Of a stretch of DNA of 64,000 nucleotides, positions 1 through 9,157 are shown piece by piece; within the stretch, counting starts at the first letter, position 1; every line of letters begins with the position of its first letter. The stretch is from JAFGJQ01 sp964495075. GTDB lineage: Bacteria > Planctomycetota > Phycisphaerae > UBA1845. Location: the NCBI GenBank assembly GCA_964495075.1, contig CAZBUJ010000018.1:7491-71490 (forward strand), given 5' to 3'. Position numbers and translations under genes: made by a program. The notes under the pieces were generated by a model. The model saw only the letters and a list, made by a program, of their open reading frames with translations, was not told the DNA's origin and did not search any database.

Positions 1-1735
1 ACGTGTTGCGGGCGTCGCGATCGCGGCGATACTCGGGCACGATCTCGGGGCGCAACTCGGGGCGGGCCCGTTCCAGTAACTGCTCGATCGTCAGCGTACC
101 GGCCGCCCCCAGGTCGACCGGGGCACCGACTTCGGCCGCCCACCGAAGCACCTCGCTTTCTGTGGCTTGCAGCACCGAAACGCCGATGGGGTCCGGCCCT
201 GCGACCACGGTGATCGGCGCGAGTTGCGATGGGTGGTAGCGGATCTCGATGCCGGGGTCCGGCTCGGCGAAGGCGTGTCGGTCGGCGTCCACGAGATCGC
301 GGGAGGCCGTCGGGTCGCTCGCCACCATGCGCGTGACCGTGCCCTGCGGGGCCCGGATCTCGACAATGGCCACCGCCATCACACGCCCGTCCGGCATCCG
401 TAGCTCGTCCGCGCAGTTGCGGACGCGAACCGCGTAGTCGGTGCCGTCGATGACTTGAAACGGCACACTCGGATTGAGCGATGCGTACGTGTCCGGCGAG
501 ACCGGGATCGTCTGCGTGACGCGTTGCCTCGGAACAAAGACATCGAGCCGGGAACCCTTGCCGGCCGCCAGCGCCGCCAGTTCGTCGGCCGACTCGACCC
601 ACTCAAACCGGATCGAGCCCTCTGAATCTTCGCGGCGGTCCTCCTGTAACGCGAGCAGCTCCAGCGCGCGGGGTGGATCCTCGCCCCGGCGGAGCCGAAC
701 GCGGACGAGCGGGTTCAGGCGATGCCCGCCGTCCACCCACCGCACGCGATCGCGGGCGTAGCGCAGGTACCCGGTGACGCGAATGTCCACGTCGGCGAGC
801 GGATCGTCCGACGTGGCGGCGGGCACCGCGTCGTTGATCGCGTTCAGTTCGGGCGGGGTGCCGTCCGGGGCGACCCATACGTCGCCGAGTGATCCGAGAC
901 GCGAGTGGTAGTGCGGGCACCGGGGGATCGGGCGTTCGGTCCACGCGGCGTCGCCGGCCCGGCGCACGTACAGCGCGGCGGTGTTCACAAGATAAAAGAA
1001 GTCCTGCGGCTCGACCGCCAGGCGAATGTCGATCGCGTCGTTGACCAGGGCCGTGCCGAGGCCCTTCACCGCCCGCGTGCCGTCTGCGAGGATGTCCTCC
1101 GTGTAGGACGGGTACCCATCGAGCAGCAGCCGCGTGAATCGGTCCGATGGCGTCTGCACGCCGACGAACACGGCGTATGCCGACTTGCCTCGGTCCTCGC
1201 CGGTGAGGATCGGCCAGTGCGGGCGGATGTCCTGCACGGTGAAGCGAAACTCGCCTTCGTCCGCCAGCGCCATGATGTGGTTGCCCGGGCGGATCAACAG
1301 GTGGAGCTCTTCGCGCCGGTCGGGTATGCGAATGACCGCTTGCCGCCGAAACACCGGCGTGTCCCCTTCTACCTTCGTTCCGAAGTAGTACAGGCTGCCC
1401 AGGCACAGCACGAGGACCCCGAGGTGGGCCGTCAGCACGCCCGCCTTGGCCAGCCGGAACGGGATCCGCCGGACGGTCACCACCACGATGTTGAGGCACA
1501 GCAGGGCGGTCAGCACGCGGAACGGCCACGCGTTGAACCACTCCATCTCGGTCATGTCGAACCACGGGTGCTGCCGCACGAGCGGGACGGCACTCCCGAT
1601 CGAGCTGTACACGAACAGCAGCACGAGCAGGGCGATTCCGAGCCAGACGCTGCTGAACAGACGCAGCAGGGCGTCAATCGGCCCGCACGGCCGTGTCGCA
1701 GTTGTGCGACGGGTCTCACTGGTGATTTCGGTCAT
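1..1735 (-). CDS. ResB/CcsB-like cytochrome c biogenesis protein, partial (C-terminus off the window)
   Basis: The minus strand is open without a stop from an ATG at 1735 to the left edge (about 578 codons seen). Residues 20-50, 68-90 and 93-118 form three membrane segments, the first with a short SSVWLGIALL-type stretch. A long soluble, presumably extracytoplasmic, region follows, as in ResB/CcsB, where a final membrane helix near the C-terminus is expected beyond the edge. In system II cytochrome c maturation ResB works with the heme handling protein CcsA to attach heme to exported apocytochromes. Planctomycete genomes often have the ccsA-like gene directly downstream, which here would lie outside the window. 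It is divergent from the polyferredoxin gene and near a secreted protein with a CxxCH motif, which fits. Longer-looking reading frames over the same stretch are arginine-rich shadows. The family call rests on topology and general resemblance. Confidence 0.68.
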   Translation of the reverse strand, partial: MTEITSETRRTTATRPCGPIDALLRLFSSVWLGIALLVLLFVYSSIGSAVPLVRQHPWFDMTEMEWFNAWPFRVLTALLCLNIVVVTVRRIPFRLAKAGVLTAHLGVLVLCLGSLYYFGTKVEGDTPVFRRQAVIRIPDRREELHLLIRPGNHIMALADEGEFRFTVQDIRPHWPILTGEDRGKSAYAVFVGVQTPSDRFTRLLLDGYPSYTEDILADGTRAVKGLGTALVNDAIDIRLAVEPQDFFYLVNTAALYVRRAGDAAWTERPIPRCPHYHSRLGSLGDVWVAPDGTPPELNAINDAVPAATSDDPLADVDIRVTGYLRYARDRVRWVDGGHRLNPLVRVRLRRGEDPPRALELLALQEDRREDSEGSIRFEWVESADELAALAAGKGSRLDVFVPRQRVTQTIPVSPDTYASLNPSVPFQVIDGTDYAVRVRNCADELRMPDGRVMAVAIVEIRAPQGTVTRMVASDPTASRDLVDADRHAFAEPDPGIEIRYHPSQLAPITVVAGPDPIGVSVLQATESEVLRWAAEVGAPVDLGAAGTLTIEQLLERARPELRPEIVPEYRRDRDARNT

Positions 1736-1879
1736 GACGGCTCCCGGTCACGTCGGCGGCGCCCCGCAGAGTGTAGCGTGGCTCGCCGCGAAATGACACC
1801 GGGCTCGCCCGACGCCCCCCGCCGCCGGAAGCGGGGCGCGCGGGTCACCATCCGACGGCCAGGTGTGATGGCCCGCCAC

Positions 1880-1909
1880 TTGCGAAATCGCCGGTGCGGC
1901 GGATAGAGT
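1880..1909 (+). promoter_or_regulatory. weak candidate sigma-70 promoter
   Basis: TTGCGA at 1880-1885 and TAGAGT at 1904-1909 are separated by 18 bases and lie 50 bases before the ATG at 1959. The match is modest and this is only inferred from sequence and position in the divergent gap. Confidence 0.25.
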
Positions 1910-1958
1910 TAGACGGGACGCTTGTCCGTTCCAACGGGTTGTCCACGACGAGAGGGAA

Positions 1959-3866
1959 ATGGGCTCCGCACCAAAGCGATGCAGTGCGCCGGCACGCGAC
2001 GATCGCCCGGACGTTTCCTTGCCGGTTCTGGACCCGTCCCACGCGGTGAAGGGCAAGGTGCGGTCGTCGCGCATGGAACCGCGGCGAGCCGCCGTGCTCG
2101 TCGCCGTTCACCTGCTGATCGTCGGCCACGTCATCCACTACGTGGTGGCCGGACGCACCGTCTCTCCCATCGAGCCGTCGGAGTCGATGCAGACGCTGGA
2201 AACCGGTGCGATCAACGCCGGCTTCCTCTTCTTCACGCTCGCCCTGGCCGGCACGCTGGTGTTCGGACGATTCGTCTGCGGTTGGGCATGCCATGTCGTG
2301 GCACTCCAGGATCTGTGCGGCTGGATCATGCGAAAGCTGGGCGTTCGGCCGCGTCCGTTCCGCTCCCGCCTGCTGGTCTGGGTCCCACTGGGCGCCGCCC
2401 TGTACATGTTCGTCTGGCCGACCGTCTATCGATGCTATCGATGGATCGCCGGCACGCCGGAGACGGCGTTCCCCGGGTTCTCCTGGCACGTGACCACGAC
2501 GGACTTCTGGCGCACGTTCCCGGGCGTCGCGGTGGCGGTTCCGTTCCTGCTGGTATGCGGATTCGCGGCCGTCTACTTCCTGGGCGCGAAGGGGTACTGC
2601 ACCTACGCCTGCCCCTACGGCGGGTTCTTCGGCCTGGTGGACCGGTTCGCGCCGGGCAGCATCCGCGTCACCGATGCCTGCGATTCGTGCGGGCATTGCA
2701 CGGCCACCTGCACCTCCAACGTGCGCGTGCATGCCGAAGTGCGGGACTACGGCATGGTGATCGATCCTGGCTGCATGAAGTGCCTCGATTGTGTCAGCGT
2801 CTGCCCGCAGAATGCGCTGTACTTCGGATTGGGGAGGCCCAGCATTGCCACCCGGGCCCGGACCGAGAGGCCGGCCGCCCCGCGATACGATCTGTCGTGG
2901 GGCGAGGAGGCCCTGATCGCCGTCGTCTTCCTGGGCTCGCTGCTGGCCGTCCGCGGCGTGTACGACGTCGTTCCGTTCTTGATGGCGCTGGGGCTGGCGG
3001 CCATCACGGCGTTCGCGGCCTGGAAGGCCGTCCGCCTCGTGAGCGGCCGAGACGCCGGCCTGCAGACTGTGCGACTCAAAACGGCCGGCCGTTACCGACC
3101 GGCCGGCGTCGTGTTCCTGGCCGGCACGGCAATACTCCTGCTCGTGGTCATCCATTCCGGTGTCATTCGGTATCATCGCTACCAGGGCCATCGGTGTTAC
3201 GCCCGCACCGGCATACCGGAAGAGGTCGTGCTCGCGAACGAGGACTTCCGCGCTGACGTGACAGACGAGCTGCGCACCGCGGTGCGTGAGGGCCAGAGGC
3301 ATTTGCGCATGTGCGATGCGTGGGGCCTGGTCATTACGGTGGACGTGCCGATGCAGCTCGCATGGTTCGCGCTGCTCGACGGCCGGCGCGACGACGCGGT
3401 GGAATACCTGACGCAGGCCGCAAGGCTCGCGGACGCCGACTGGCGAATTCACTACTACCTCGGCAGTGTGCTCTATGCGGACGGGCGATTCAAAGCGGCC
3501 ATCATTGCGCTGCGCCGTTCTCTCGCCGACAATGCGGCCTGCGCTGAAGCGCGATACAAACTCGGCAATGCCCTCGCCGCGTCGGGCGACTTGCCCGGCG
3601 CGATCGCCCAATGGACGCGCCTGTTGGAGTCCCAACCCCGCTTCCCGTCGGTCCGGCACAATCTTGCCGGTGCCCTGCGAGAGCAAGGGCGCCTGACGGA
3701 CGCCGTGCAGCAATACGAGCTGGCGTTGCGGCAGCAGCCGAACGAGGCCGACACCCATTTCCAACTGGGCGTGACGCTTTCGATGATGGACCGACCCGAG
3801 CAAGCGGCTCGTCACTTCCGTCGGGCCGTCGAACTCGATCCCGCCTACCGGCGATTCCTCGAATAA
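1959..3866 (+). CDS. membrane 4Fe-4S polyferredoxin (NapH/CcoG-like) with C-terminal TPR repeats
   Basis: The 635-residue product has a basic N-terminus, then membrane helices. An FVCGWACH motif near residue 106 is typical of the NapH/NosR/CcoG group, in which cysteines at the membrane face take part in electron transfer. Two ferredoxin-type cluster motifs follow, CDSCGHCTATC near residue 242 and CMKCLDCVSVCP near residue 272. Two more membrane helices lie at about 325-365 and 390-410. The last 200 residues contain at least three TPR units, for example a YLGSVLYADGRFKAA-like repeat. It probably passes electrons across or along the membrane to a periplasmic or membrane redox partner, with the TPR part binding a protein. 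The partner is unknown. A GAGAGGGAA stretch just before the ATG can serve as ribosome binding site. Neighbouring cytochrome maturation suggests a respiratory context. Confidence 0.72.
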   Translation: MGSAPKRCSAPARDDRPDVSLPVLDPSHAVKGKVRSSRMEPRRAAVLVAVHLLIVGHVIHYVVAGRTVSPIEPSESMQTLETGAINAGFLFFTLALAGTLVFGRFVCGWACHVVALQDLCGWIMRKLGVRPRPFRSRLLVWVPLGAALYMFVWPTVYRCYRWIAGTPETAFPGFSWHVTTTDFWRTFPGVAVAVPFLLVCGFAAVYFLGAKGYCTYACPYGGFFGLVDRFAPGSIRVTDACDSCGHCTATCTSNVRVHAEVRDYGMVIDPGCMKCLDCVSVCPQNALYFGLGRPSIATRARTERPAAPRYDLSWGEEALIAVVFLGSLLAVRGVYDVVPFLMALGLAAITAFAAWKAVRLVSGRDAGLQTVRLKTAGRYRPAGVVFLAGTAILLLVVIHSGVIRYHRYQGHRCYARTGIPEEVVLANEDFRADVTDELRTAVREGQRHLRMCDAWGLVITVDVPMQLAWFALLDGRRDDAVEYLTQAARLADADWRIHYYLGSVLYADGRFKAAIIALRRSLADNAACAEARYKLGNALAASGDLPGAIAQWTRLLESQPRFPSVRHNLAGALREQGRLTDAVQQYELALRQQPNEADTHFQLGVTLSMMDRPEQAARHFRRAVELDPAYRRFLE

Positions 3867-4112
3867 CCCGCCCGCCCGGCGCGCGATTCCCCGCACGGCT
3901 TCGTGCCAGACCTCACCAACTCAACGCCGGGGCCGCGGCACTCCGTGATGTACTTCACGAGCCGCCCGCCTCCGCCGTACGCCCGCCGCGACACCGAACG
4001 CCGGCGGGTCGGTCACGCTCGTCGCCGATTCGACACCCGCGCAGTGCCGTTCGATGACGCTCGTAAGATCGTCTCAGATTAGCGACAACAATCGCGATTT
4101 TGCGTCTTGTGC

Positions 4113-4141
4113 TTGAAACACAATGACGAAGTGGATAGGCT
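4113..4141 (+). promoter_or_regulatory. candidate sigma-70 promoter of the sugar dehydrogenase gene
   Basis: TTGAAA at 4113-4118, a 17-base spacer and TAGGCT at 4136-4141. The -35 matches the consensus in five of six positions, the -10 poorly. It would give a leader of about 230 bases. Confidence 0.3.
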
Positions 4142-4157
4142 CAAGTGGTCGGGTCAT

Positions 4158-4217
4158 GCATCAGTGATGCTACAACATACCATCGCGATGGCTTCGGAAT
4201 GAGACAAATCGCGTCTC
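4158..4217 (+). promoter_or_regulatory. three consecutive short inverted repeats in the leader
   Basis: GCATCA-G-TGATGC at 4158-4170, the perfect palindrome CCATCGCGATGG at 4180-4191, and GAGAC...GTCTC at 4201-4217 follow one another downstream of the candidate promoter. They could be operators or RNA hairpins. No known riboswitch was recognised. Confidence 0.3.
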
Positions 4218-4375
4218 GTGCTGGCGATGCGGGTCGGAGGGCACGGGGGCGCTATCTCCAGGGTACCTGAATTGCACGTGGCTGGGAATCCGGACGGACA
4301 GGTGGAGCGATTCGCGTGAAACACAGCCCCGGTCGGCCGTGGGGTCGCCACGGGGTGCTGGAGTGGAGGAATCCA

Positions 4376-7300
4376 ATGCGCAGAGATCGGAGCACGATAC
4401 TGGGAGCGTGGTTGGTCGTGGCGGCGGTGTGCCCCTTGGTGTCACAGGCCGAAACGACTTGGCGGATCGATGAAGGGTACACCGTTGTCACTTTCGATGG
4501 GGTTCGCCTGCACGAGCTTGGATTGACGGTGTCAGACGGTTCGATGGCCGGTGCGGCGCGGATCTCGGGCGTCGCCCAGACGTACGAGTTCGCCGTCGAC
4601 GGGGACTCGACACTGAGCTTTACCACGGAACGGGGTCTGCCGCGTTACTCGCTGGGCGGCGAGGTCGGCCACGTGCTGCGTCTGCGGTTCACCAGCGCCG
4701 ACGGGAAATGGTCGGACGCGTCGCTCACGCTCGGCATCGCGGAAGGCACGTTCGACGCCGAGTCGTTGGCGGACGCCGGGGTGTCCACGCGGGGCGAGCC
4801 GGGCCTCGAATTGCGGCGGATGAAGGCGGCGGTCGACGCGGTCGCCCAGCGGCTCCTGATCGAGGGTTTGCACGTCGCGATCTCGAAAGAACTGGCGACC
4901 GCGCTGGGTCGGCCGGAACTGGTCGACGAGGTGATCGGGTCGTTCGAGTCCGAGATCGGGCTGGAGTGGACCGGCGGCGATGATCCCCTCGAGCCCATCG
5001 GTGACGAAGACGGCGGGCTGCGGACCGACTGTGGTCGTCCCGGCGGTCCGGACGTCATCGTGGGTGAGCTGATCGATATTACGAACTACAGCAGCCTGGA
5101 CGGCATTGAGGCCTTCGCCGTCGGGACGACGTCGTGCAACGTCGGTGACGAGAACCTGCTCTGGATCTCCAGCACGAATGAGCACCCGGTGATCGGGCAG
5201 CACATGTACCGGCTCAAGGATGACCGGTTCGAGCAGATCGGGCTGAGCTGGCTCAAGCACGGATTCACCGCTCTGACCCAGGATGCCTGTGGATGCGGCT
5301 GCAGCGGCGAGGGCGGCAGCGTGCTCGGCGTCGGCTGCTCCGACCCCTATTGCTGCGGGCTGAACGGCAACCAGAATCGGCTCGGTCCGAGGTCGGAAGT
5401 CAATGCGTACACCGGGTACTTCGACTATCCGTGGATCCTTCGCGGGGATGAGGGCGATTGCGGTTCCTCCTGCACCTCCACCTACAAGCGGCTTCAGGTG
5501 CACATCACCGACCTCGATCCGGACCAGGACGGCGGCGGGGAGTATTTCGTCGAAGGGCACTACGTGACCGCCGACGATGCGTTGGCCGGCCATGGCGAGA
5601 ACAACGCCTCCTACCGCCCGATCACGATCAGCGGGAGTGGCTCAGCGTGGGATGCCAGCCTGGCCGGCACCACGCAGCGCGAACAGGCCGCCGTTCGGGC
5701 CTGGCAGGACACCGACCCGTCCGTCGTGGAAACGGATATCCACATCCCCGACGAGGGCCTGCTGATTCTCGCCGCGAAGGCGACCGATCTCGGTGGCGGC
5801 ATGTATCACTACGAGTACGCTCTGCAGAACCTCAACTCGGATCGGAGCGTCGGCTCGTTCTCCGTGCCAGTCGGCACCGATGCCGTCGTCGAGAACATCG
5901 GCTTCCACGACGTGGATTACCACAGCGGGGAGCCGTGGGACGGAACCGACTGGCCGACCACCTTCGTCGGCGGCACGCTCGGGTGGGCCACCCAGGACCA
6001 CGACGAAAACCCCGATGCGAACGCGTTGCGGTGGGGCACGATCTACAACTTCCGGTTCGATGCCGACGCACCGCCGACGACAACGACCGTCACCCTCGGC
6101 CTGTTCAGGCCGGGAACCCCGTCGCAGGTGACGGCGGAGATCCTCGGACCGGCCACGGGTCCGCTGGATTGCAACGAGAACGGGATTCCCGACGACCAGG
6201 ACATCGCCGAGGGGCGGAGCCAGGACTGCAACGGCAATGGCATCCCGGACGAGTGCGAAACGTTCCTGCCCCAGCCGATGAAGGCGGTCGAGATCGCCTC
6301 CGGGCTGAGCCAGCCGGTGGGCGTGTACGCCGCGCCGGAAGACGATTCAGGCCGGTTGTTCATCATCGAGCAGGGCGGGCGGATCAAAATCTGGCAGGGC
6401 GGCGAAGTGCAGGTCACCCCGTTCCTTGACGTGAGCGGGCTCATTTCGGCCGGGGGCGAGCGCGGCTTGCTCGGCCTGGCGTTCCACCCCGACTACAACA
6501 CCAACGGGCAGTTCTACATCAACTACACGAATACGAGCGGGAATACCGTGATCGCGGAGTATCTGGTCTCCGAGGATCCGGACGTGGCCGACCCCAGCAG
6601 CGCCGTGATCCTGAAGACAATCGTCCAGGACTTCGCCAATCACAACGGCGGGAACCTCGTGTTCGGCAGGGACGGCATGCTCTACGTCGGCATGGGCGAC
6701 GGCGGCAGCGGTGGCGACCCCAACAACCGGGCCCAGAACCCGCAGTCGCTGTTGGGCAAGATGCTTCGCCTGGACGTCGACGCCGGGCCGGACTACATCC
6801 CGGCCGACAACCCCTTCGTGGATGATCCGACCACGCTCGATGAGATCTGGGCCCTCGGCGTGCGAAACCCCTGGCGGTTCAGCTTCGACCGGCTTACCGG
6901 CGACCTGTACATCGGTGACGTGGGCCAGAACGCGCACGAGGAGATCGACTTCCAGCCCGCCGACAGCACCGGTGGTGAGAACTACGGCTGGCGTTGCTAT
7001 GAAGGTGATTTCGAGTACAACCCGTCGGGCTGCGAAGGGCCCGAGGCCTACGTCTTCCCTATCAAGGACGTGCCGCACACCGGCGGCGTATGCTCGATCA
7101 CGGGCGGATTCGTCTATCGCGGTTGCGCGATGCCGGAACTGTCCGGAACCTACTTCTATTCCGATTACTGTGCGGACCGGATCTGGACCTTCCGCTATGT
7201 GGACGGCGAGGTGACCGACGAGCAGGACGTGACGGCGGAGTTGACCTCGGAAACCGGAACCATTCCGGCGGTCGTTTCGTTTGGCGAGGACAATGACGGC

Positions 7301-8677
7301 GAGCTGTACTTCGTCAGCCTCGCCGGCGGCGTCTACAAGATCGTACCGGACGTCAGCGGCCCCGTCTGCGGGAACGGCGTTATCGAGGAGGGCGAGCAGT
7401 GTGATCCGCCGGATGGCATGACCTGCGACGACCAGTGCCAGTTCATCGAGTGCACGGTGCAGATGTTCGAGGATCACTTTGAGAGCGACCTTGGCTGGAC
7501 GGTGGAGAACATCGACCTGACCGACGGTGCCTGGGAACGGGGCGTGCCCGCCGGCGACGGCAGCCGCGGCGACCCCACCGAGGACTTCGACGGGAGCGGC
7601 CAGTGCTACCTGACCGGCAACCGTCTGGGCAACTCCGACGTGGACGGCGGACCGACCATCCTGACCTCGCCCACCATCGACCTGTCGGCGGACGACATCA
7701 CACTCCGATACGCCTACTGGTACTACAACGATGATGACGACCCGGAAGACTATCTGAGGGTCGAGGTGTCGACCGACGACGGTGACACCTGGGTCGAGGT
7801 GGCGCTCCACCAGGAGTCGATGCAGCAGTGGCGCACGAACTCGGTCTTCCTGGACGATTTCGTCACGCCCACGTCCGGGACCCGGATCCGGTTCACGACC
7901 ATCGACAACCCCAACGACACCGTGCTCGAGGCGGCGGTGGATGCCATCCTCATTCGTCGCGAATGCGATGACTGTAACAACAATGGGGTCGACGACGAGC
8001 AGGACATCGCCGACGGCACGAGCCAGGACTGCAATGGAAACGGCATTCCGGATGAATGCGACACCGCGCCCGGTGGCGCCAGCGAGGATTGCGACGGCGG
8101 GGTGGTCGGTGTGATCGAGGACGGGGCGACCCTGTTCGGCATCTGGTGCTTCGGCTGTCACAACGACGACGGGAGCGGTGGTCCGGAGTTCCCGGGCCCG
8201 GACATCCGCAACAAGAGCCGCCGCGAGATCTGGACCAAGCTGCTGCCGCCGACCGATCACCCGGGCGGGGCCCACCCCGAGTTCACCGACCAGGACTTCG
8301 CGAATCTCGAGGCCTTCCTCGCGGACTTCGGCAGCCGCGGTCGACCCGATCGTATCCCCGACGAGTGCCAGGATCTCGAGGACTGCAACAGCAACGGAAT
8401 CGCCGACGGGTGTGATCTGGAGGCCGGCACCATGGTGGACCTCGATTACGACGGCATCCCCGACCAGTGCCAGGCGCTGATCGGCGACATCGATAACAAC
8501 GGCGCCGTCGACCTGGTGGACTACGCGCTGTTTGCCTCGTGCATCATGGGGCCCGAGCAGCCAGGCCCGCCGCCCAACTGCCTGCCGGAGTGGTGGCAGC
8601 GGTCCGACATTGACAATGATGACGACGTCGATGAGGGGGACTTCTCGGTCTTCCAGGAGGTCTTCCCCACCAACTGA
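4376..8677 (+). CDS. secreted PQQ-type glucose/sorbosone dehydrogenase fused to c-type heme motif and dockerin-like domain
   Basis: The product has about 1433 residues. A signal peptide (MRRDRS, hydrophobic core, VSQAE) fixes the start at 4376 behind GGAGG, 20 codons into a longer reading frame. Residues 30-595 are of unknown fold and hold a cysteine-rich patch near 305-325. A DCNENGIPDD...DCNGNGIPDEC calcium-type insert lies at 598-628. The glucose/sorbosone dehydrogenase propeller spans 635-990, with motifs GERGLLGLAFHPDY, NHNGG and MLYVGMGDGG. A CGNGVIEEGEQCD cysteine motif and a jelly-roll-like module with FESDLGWTVEN follow. A CFGCH heme-attachment motif is at about 1258 and a dockerin-like calcium pair at 1368-1432. 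The reaction is probably oxidation of sugars or other alcohols outside the cytoplasm, with electrons passed to the heme module. No methionine lies between CFGCH and the end of the heme module, so a His such as that in HPGGAH may be the second ligand. Confidence 0.82.
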   Translation: MRRDRSTILGAWLVVAAVCPLVSQAETTWRIDEGYTVVTFDGVRLHELGLTVSDGSMAGAARISGVAQTYEFAVDGDSTLSFTTERGLPRYSLGGEVGHVLRLRFTSADGKWSDASLTLGIAEGTFDAESLADAGVSTRGEPGLELRRMKAAVDAVAQRLLIEGLHVAISKELATALGRPELVDEVIGSFESEIGLEWTGGDDPLEPIGDEDGGLRTDCGRPGGPDVIVGELIDITNYSSLDGIEAFAVGTTSCNVGDENLLWISSTNEHPVIGQHMYRLKDDRFEQIGLSWLKHGFTALTQDACGCGCSGEGGSVLGVGCSDPYCCGLNGNQNRLGPRSEVNAYTGYFDYPWILRGDEGDCGSSCTSTYKRLQVHITDLDPDQDGGGEYFVEGHYVTADDALAGHGENNASYRPITISGSGSAWDASLAGTTQREQAAVRAWQDTDPSVVETDIHIPDEGLLILAAKATDLGGGMYHYEYALQNLNSDRSVGSFSVPVGTDAVVENIGFHDVDYHSGEPWDGTDWPTTFVGGTLGWATQDHDENPDANALRWGTIYNFRFDADAPPTTTTVTLGLFRPGTPSQVTAEILGPATGPLDCNENGIPDDQDIAEGRSQDCNGNGIPDECETFLPQPMKAVEIASGLSQPVGVYAAPEDDSGRLFIIEQGGRIKIWQGGEVQVTPFLDVSGLISAGGERGLLGLAFHPDYNTNGQFYINYTNTSGNTVIAEYLVSEDPDVADPSSAVILKTIVQDFANHNGGNLVFGRDGMLYVGMGDGGSGGDPNNRAQNPQSLLGKMLRLDVDAGPDYIPADNPFVDDPTTLDEIWALGVRNPWRFSFDRLTGDLYIGDVGQNAHEEIDFQPADSTGGENYGWRCYEGDFEYNPSGCEGPEAYVFPIKDVPHTGGVCSITGGFVYRGCAMPELSGTYFYSDYCADRIWTFRYVDGEVTDEQDVTAELTSETGTIPAVVSFGEDNDGELYFVSLAGGVYKIVPDVSGPVCGNGVIEEGEQCDPPDGMTCDDQCQFIECTVQMFEDHFESDLGWTVENIDLTDGAWERGVPAGDGSRGDPTEDFDGSGQCYLTGNRLGNSDVDGGPTILTSPTIDLSADDITLRYAYWYYNDDDDPEDYLRVEVSTDDGDTWVEVALHQESMQQWRTNSVFLDDFVTPTSGTRIRFTTIDNPNDTVLEAAVDAILIRRECDDCNNNGVDDEQDIADGTSQDCNGNGIPDECDTAPGGASEDCDGGVVGVIEDGATLFGIWCFGCHNDDGSGGPEFPGPDIRNKSRREIWTKLLPPTDHPGGAHPEFTDQDFANLEAFLADFGSRGRPDRIPDECQDLEDCNSNGIADGCDLEAGTMVDLDYDGIPDQCQALIGDIDNNGAVDLVDYALFASCIMGPEQPGPPPNCLPEWWQRSDIDNDDDVDEGDFSVFQEVFPTN

Positions 8678-8705
8678 CGCCCGCGACGTTATCCGCGTAA
8701 CCACC

Positions 8706-8742
8706 AAGCCCCGTCCGCTCATGCCGAGCGGACGGGGCTTTT
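8706..8742 (+). terminator. rho-independent terminator
   Basis: A perfect 15-base stem (8706-8720 with 8726-8740) around the loop ATGCC lies 29 bases after the dehydrogenase stop codon. The right arm ends in CTT and runs into TT. This is strong stem evidence with a short T tract. Confidence 0.8.
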
Positions 8743-8753
8743 CCGTAAGGGTT

Positions 8754-9059
8754 ATGGAGGCGGTCGCGCTCTTTGACGAGCTGATCGTGGAGAGCCGTGC
8801 GGCGCCCGCCCCGTGGCCGGACTACGTGCCCGTGTTCGAGGGCGGCCTCGGCAAGGGCTTGACCGGCCTGGAGCGCCACGAAGAAGCGGAACAACACCTG
8901 CTGGCCGCCTACCGGACCCGGTCGGCCGCCGCCGGCGATGACGACGGCGACGTCCGCCGCTATCTCGAGTGGCTGGCCGAACTCTACGAAGCCTGGGGCA
9001 AGCCCGACAAGGCTCGAGAATGTCGTGCCAGAGAATTGACACCGGCGCCGGCCGGGTAG
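8754..9059 (+). pseudogene. TPR-protein C-terminal remnant
   Basis: The ATG at 8754 opens 101 codons. The product ends in LLAAYRTR...LEWLAELYEAWGKPDKA, which closely resembles the last TPR units of large planctomycete TPR proteins and serine/threonine kinases. Nothing of the upstream kinase or earlier repeats is present, because a terminator ends only 12 bases before. I read it as the decayed 3' end of a larger gene, though a small expressed TPR protein cannot be excluded. Confidence 0.5.
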
Positions 9060-9157
9060 CGGTCACGCGTGCGGCCCACGCAACAAGGCGGGCAGGGCGT
9101 TCCGACTCGTACGCTTGCGGTCCTGACTCGTCCGCCGGGTGGCGGCCGCCGGATTGC

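Larger units (their letters stand above)
3867..4375 (+). other. non-coding gap with long leader before the secreted sugar dehydrogenase
   Basis: No convincing gene is visible in these 509 bases. The first half is GC-rich without clear signals. The second half holds a candidate promoter and three short hairpins, listed separately. The ribosome binding site GGAGG at about 4364-4368 decides the downstream start. Confidence 0.5.

Noticed and set aside
905..1906. 333-codon plus-strand frame opposite the ResB-like gene
   Set aside because: Composition is Arg/His/Gln-rich and it lies antisense to a frame with clear membrane helices. It is a high-GC shadow.
1845..3896. 683-codon minus-strand frame opposite the polyferredoxin
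   Set aside because: It runs antisense to clear ferredoxin and TPR motifs and has no family resemblance.
6347..8722. 791-codon minus-strand frame opposite the sugar dehydrogenase
   Set aside because: Antisense to a well-supported protein; valine/arginine composition is a shadow effect.
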